Below are positions 5,908 to 6,044 of a stretch of 6,044 nt of DNA, piece after piece. This stretch comes from Thermogutta sp. (lineage in GTDB: Bacteria; Planctomycetota; Planctomycetia; Pirellulales; Thermoguttaceae). A program made the translations under genes and the position numbers. The notes beneath the pieces were generated by a model that worked only from the letters and a program-made list of their open reading frames with translations, was not told the DNA's origin and searched no databases. The stretch spans positions 1 through 6,044 of the forward strand of contig JAAZNR010000166.1 in assembly GCA_012798155.1 (NCBI GenBank), given 5' to 3'. The first letter of the stretch is position 1. Every line of letters starts with the position of its first letter.

Positions 5908-6044
5908 CGCGAAGTTCCTCAGGCGTTGGGCCGCGCCCAAACTGTCCGCCGTAGTATCCAGGGAAGGGGTTTGCAGCGTCCGGTGCTGTGATCGGTATTT
6001 CCTTATTGTGTTTCACAAACTCGTAACCTTTCACAAGGCCAAGC
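5858..6044 (-). CDS. Unrecognised protein, C-terminal end only
   Basis: The frame is open from the window edge to a TAG at 5860-5858 and gives 61 residues. The composition is that of a real protein: GLVKGYEFVKHNKEIPI, a Pro/Gly-rich turn segment with PFPGYYGGQFG, then a helix PEELRDAIDKVL and the end LAVHY. I cannot name the family. The gene starts outside the window. It overlaps the start of the lipoprotein gene by 50 bases in another frame and contains that gene's ribosome site, so the two are probably one transcript. Only ~185 bases are visible, so the coding call depends mainly on the absence of stops, the plausible protein sequence and the tight fit with the next gene. The Gly/Pro/Tyr-rich turn could belong to the tail of a large secreted or repeat-type protein, but that is a guess. 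Confidence 0.6.
   Translation of the reverse strand, partial: LGLVKGYEFVKHNKEIPITAPDAANPFPGYYGGQFGRGPTPEELRDAIDKVLAPGSLAVHY
5915..5920 (-). promoter_or_regulatory. Ribosome binding site deciding the start at 5907
   Basis: GAGGAA on the minus strand, 7 bases before the lipoprotein ATG, lies within the coding sequence of the upstream gene, where it encodes Glu-Glu. This is the strongest Shine-Dalgarno match in the window. Confidence 0.75.

Overview
The window looks like bacterial chromosome from a GC-rich organism, most likely a planctomycete-type bacterium. That guess rests on the homodimeric-type pyruvate dehydrogenase E1 (AceE), an adjacent HEAT-repeat protein translationally coupled to a small membrane protein, an IS630-type transposase relic, and Asp-Gly-rich exported proteins. 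It is an inference from general resemblance, since there is no rRNA or marker gene to fix taxonomy.

Layout. (1) Positions 1-1110, plus strand: the C-terminal ~369 residues of AceE, including the active-site region; the gene begins upstream of the window. (2) Positions 1117-3326, minus strand: a two-gene unit made of a 565-residue HEAT-repeat protein followed by a 171-residue single-pass membrane protein, joined by a 4-base ATGA overlap. It converges on aceE with only 6 bases between the two stop codons. (3) Positions 3327-4334: about 1 kb with no intact gene. It contains a series of two-copy short direct repeats, a 16-bp inverted repeat spanning 101 bp, a tRNA T-arm-like minihelix, and the last ~50 codons of an IS630-family transposase. 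(4) Positions 4335-6044, minus strand: three genes in order of transcription. These are the 3' end of an unrecognised gene, a lipoprotein whose start overlaps that gene by 50 bases, and a membrane-anchored protein with Asp/Gly-rich loops.

Base composition changes across region 3. Hand-counted 60-base stretches are 75% GC in aceE and 80% in the HEAT gene, but about 48% in both the lipoprotein and the anchored-protein genes. The left half therefore reads as core genome and the right half as an accessory segment. The repeat-rich spacer with its transposase relic and tRNA-like element marks the junction. The accessory genes encode envelope proteins of unknown function. Their order (unknown upstream protein, overlapping lipoprotein, anchored protein) would fit a secreted protein with accessory or protective partners, but nothing in the sequence proves this.
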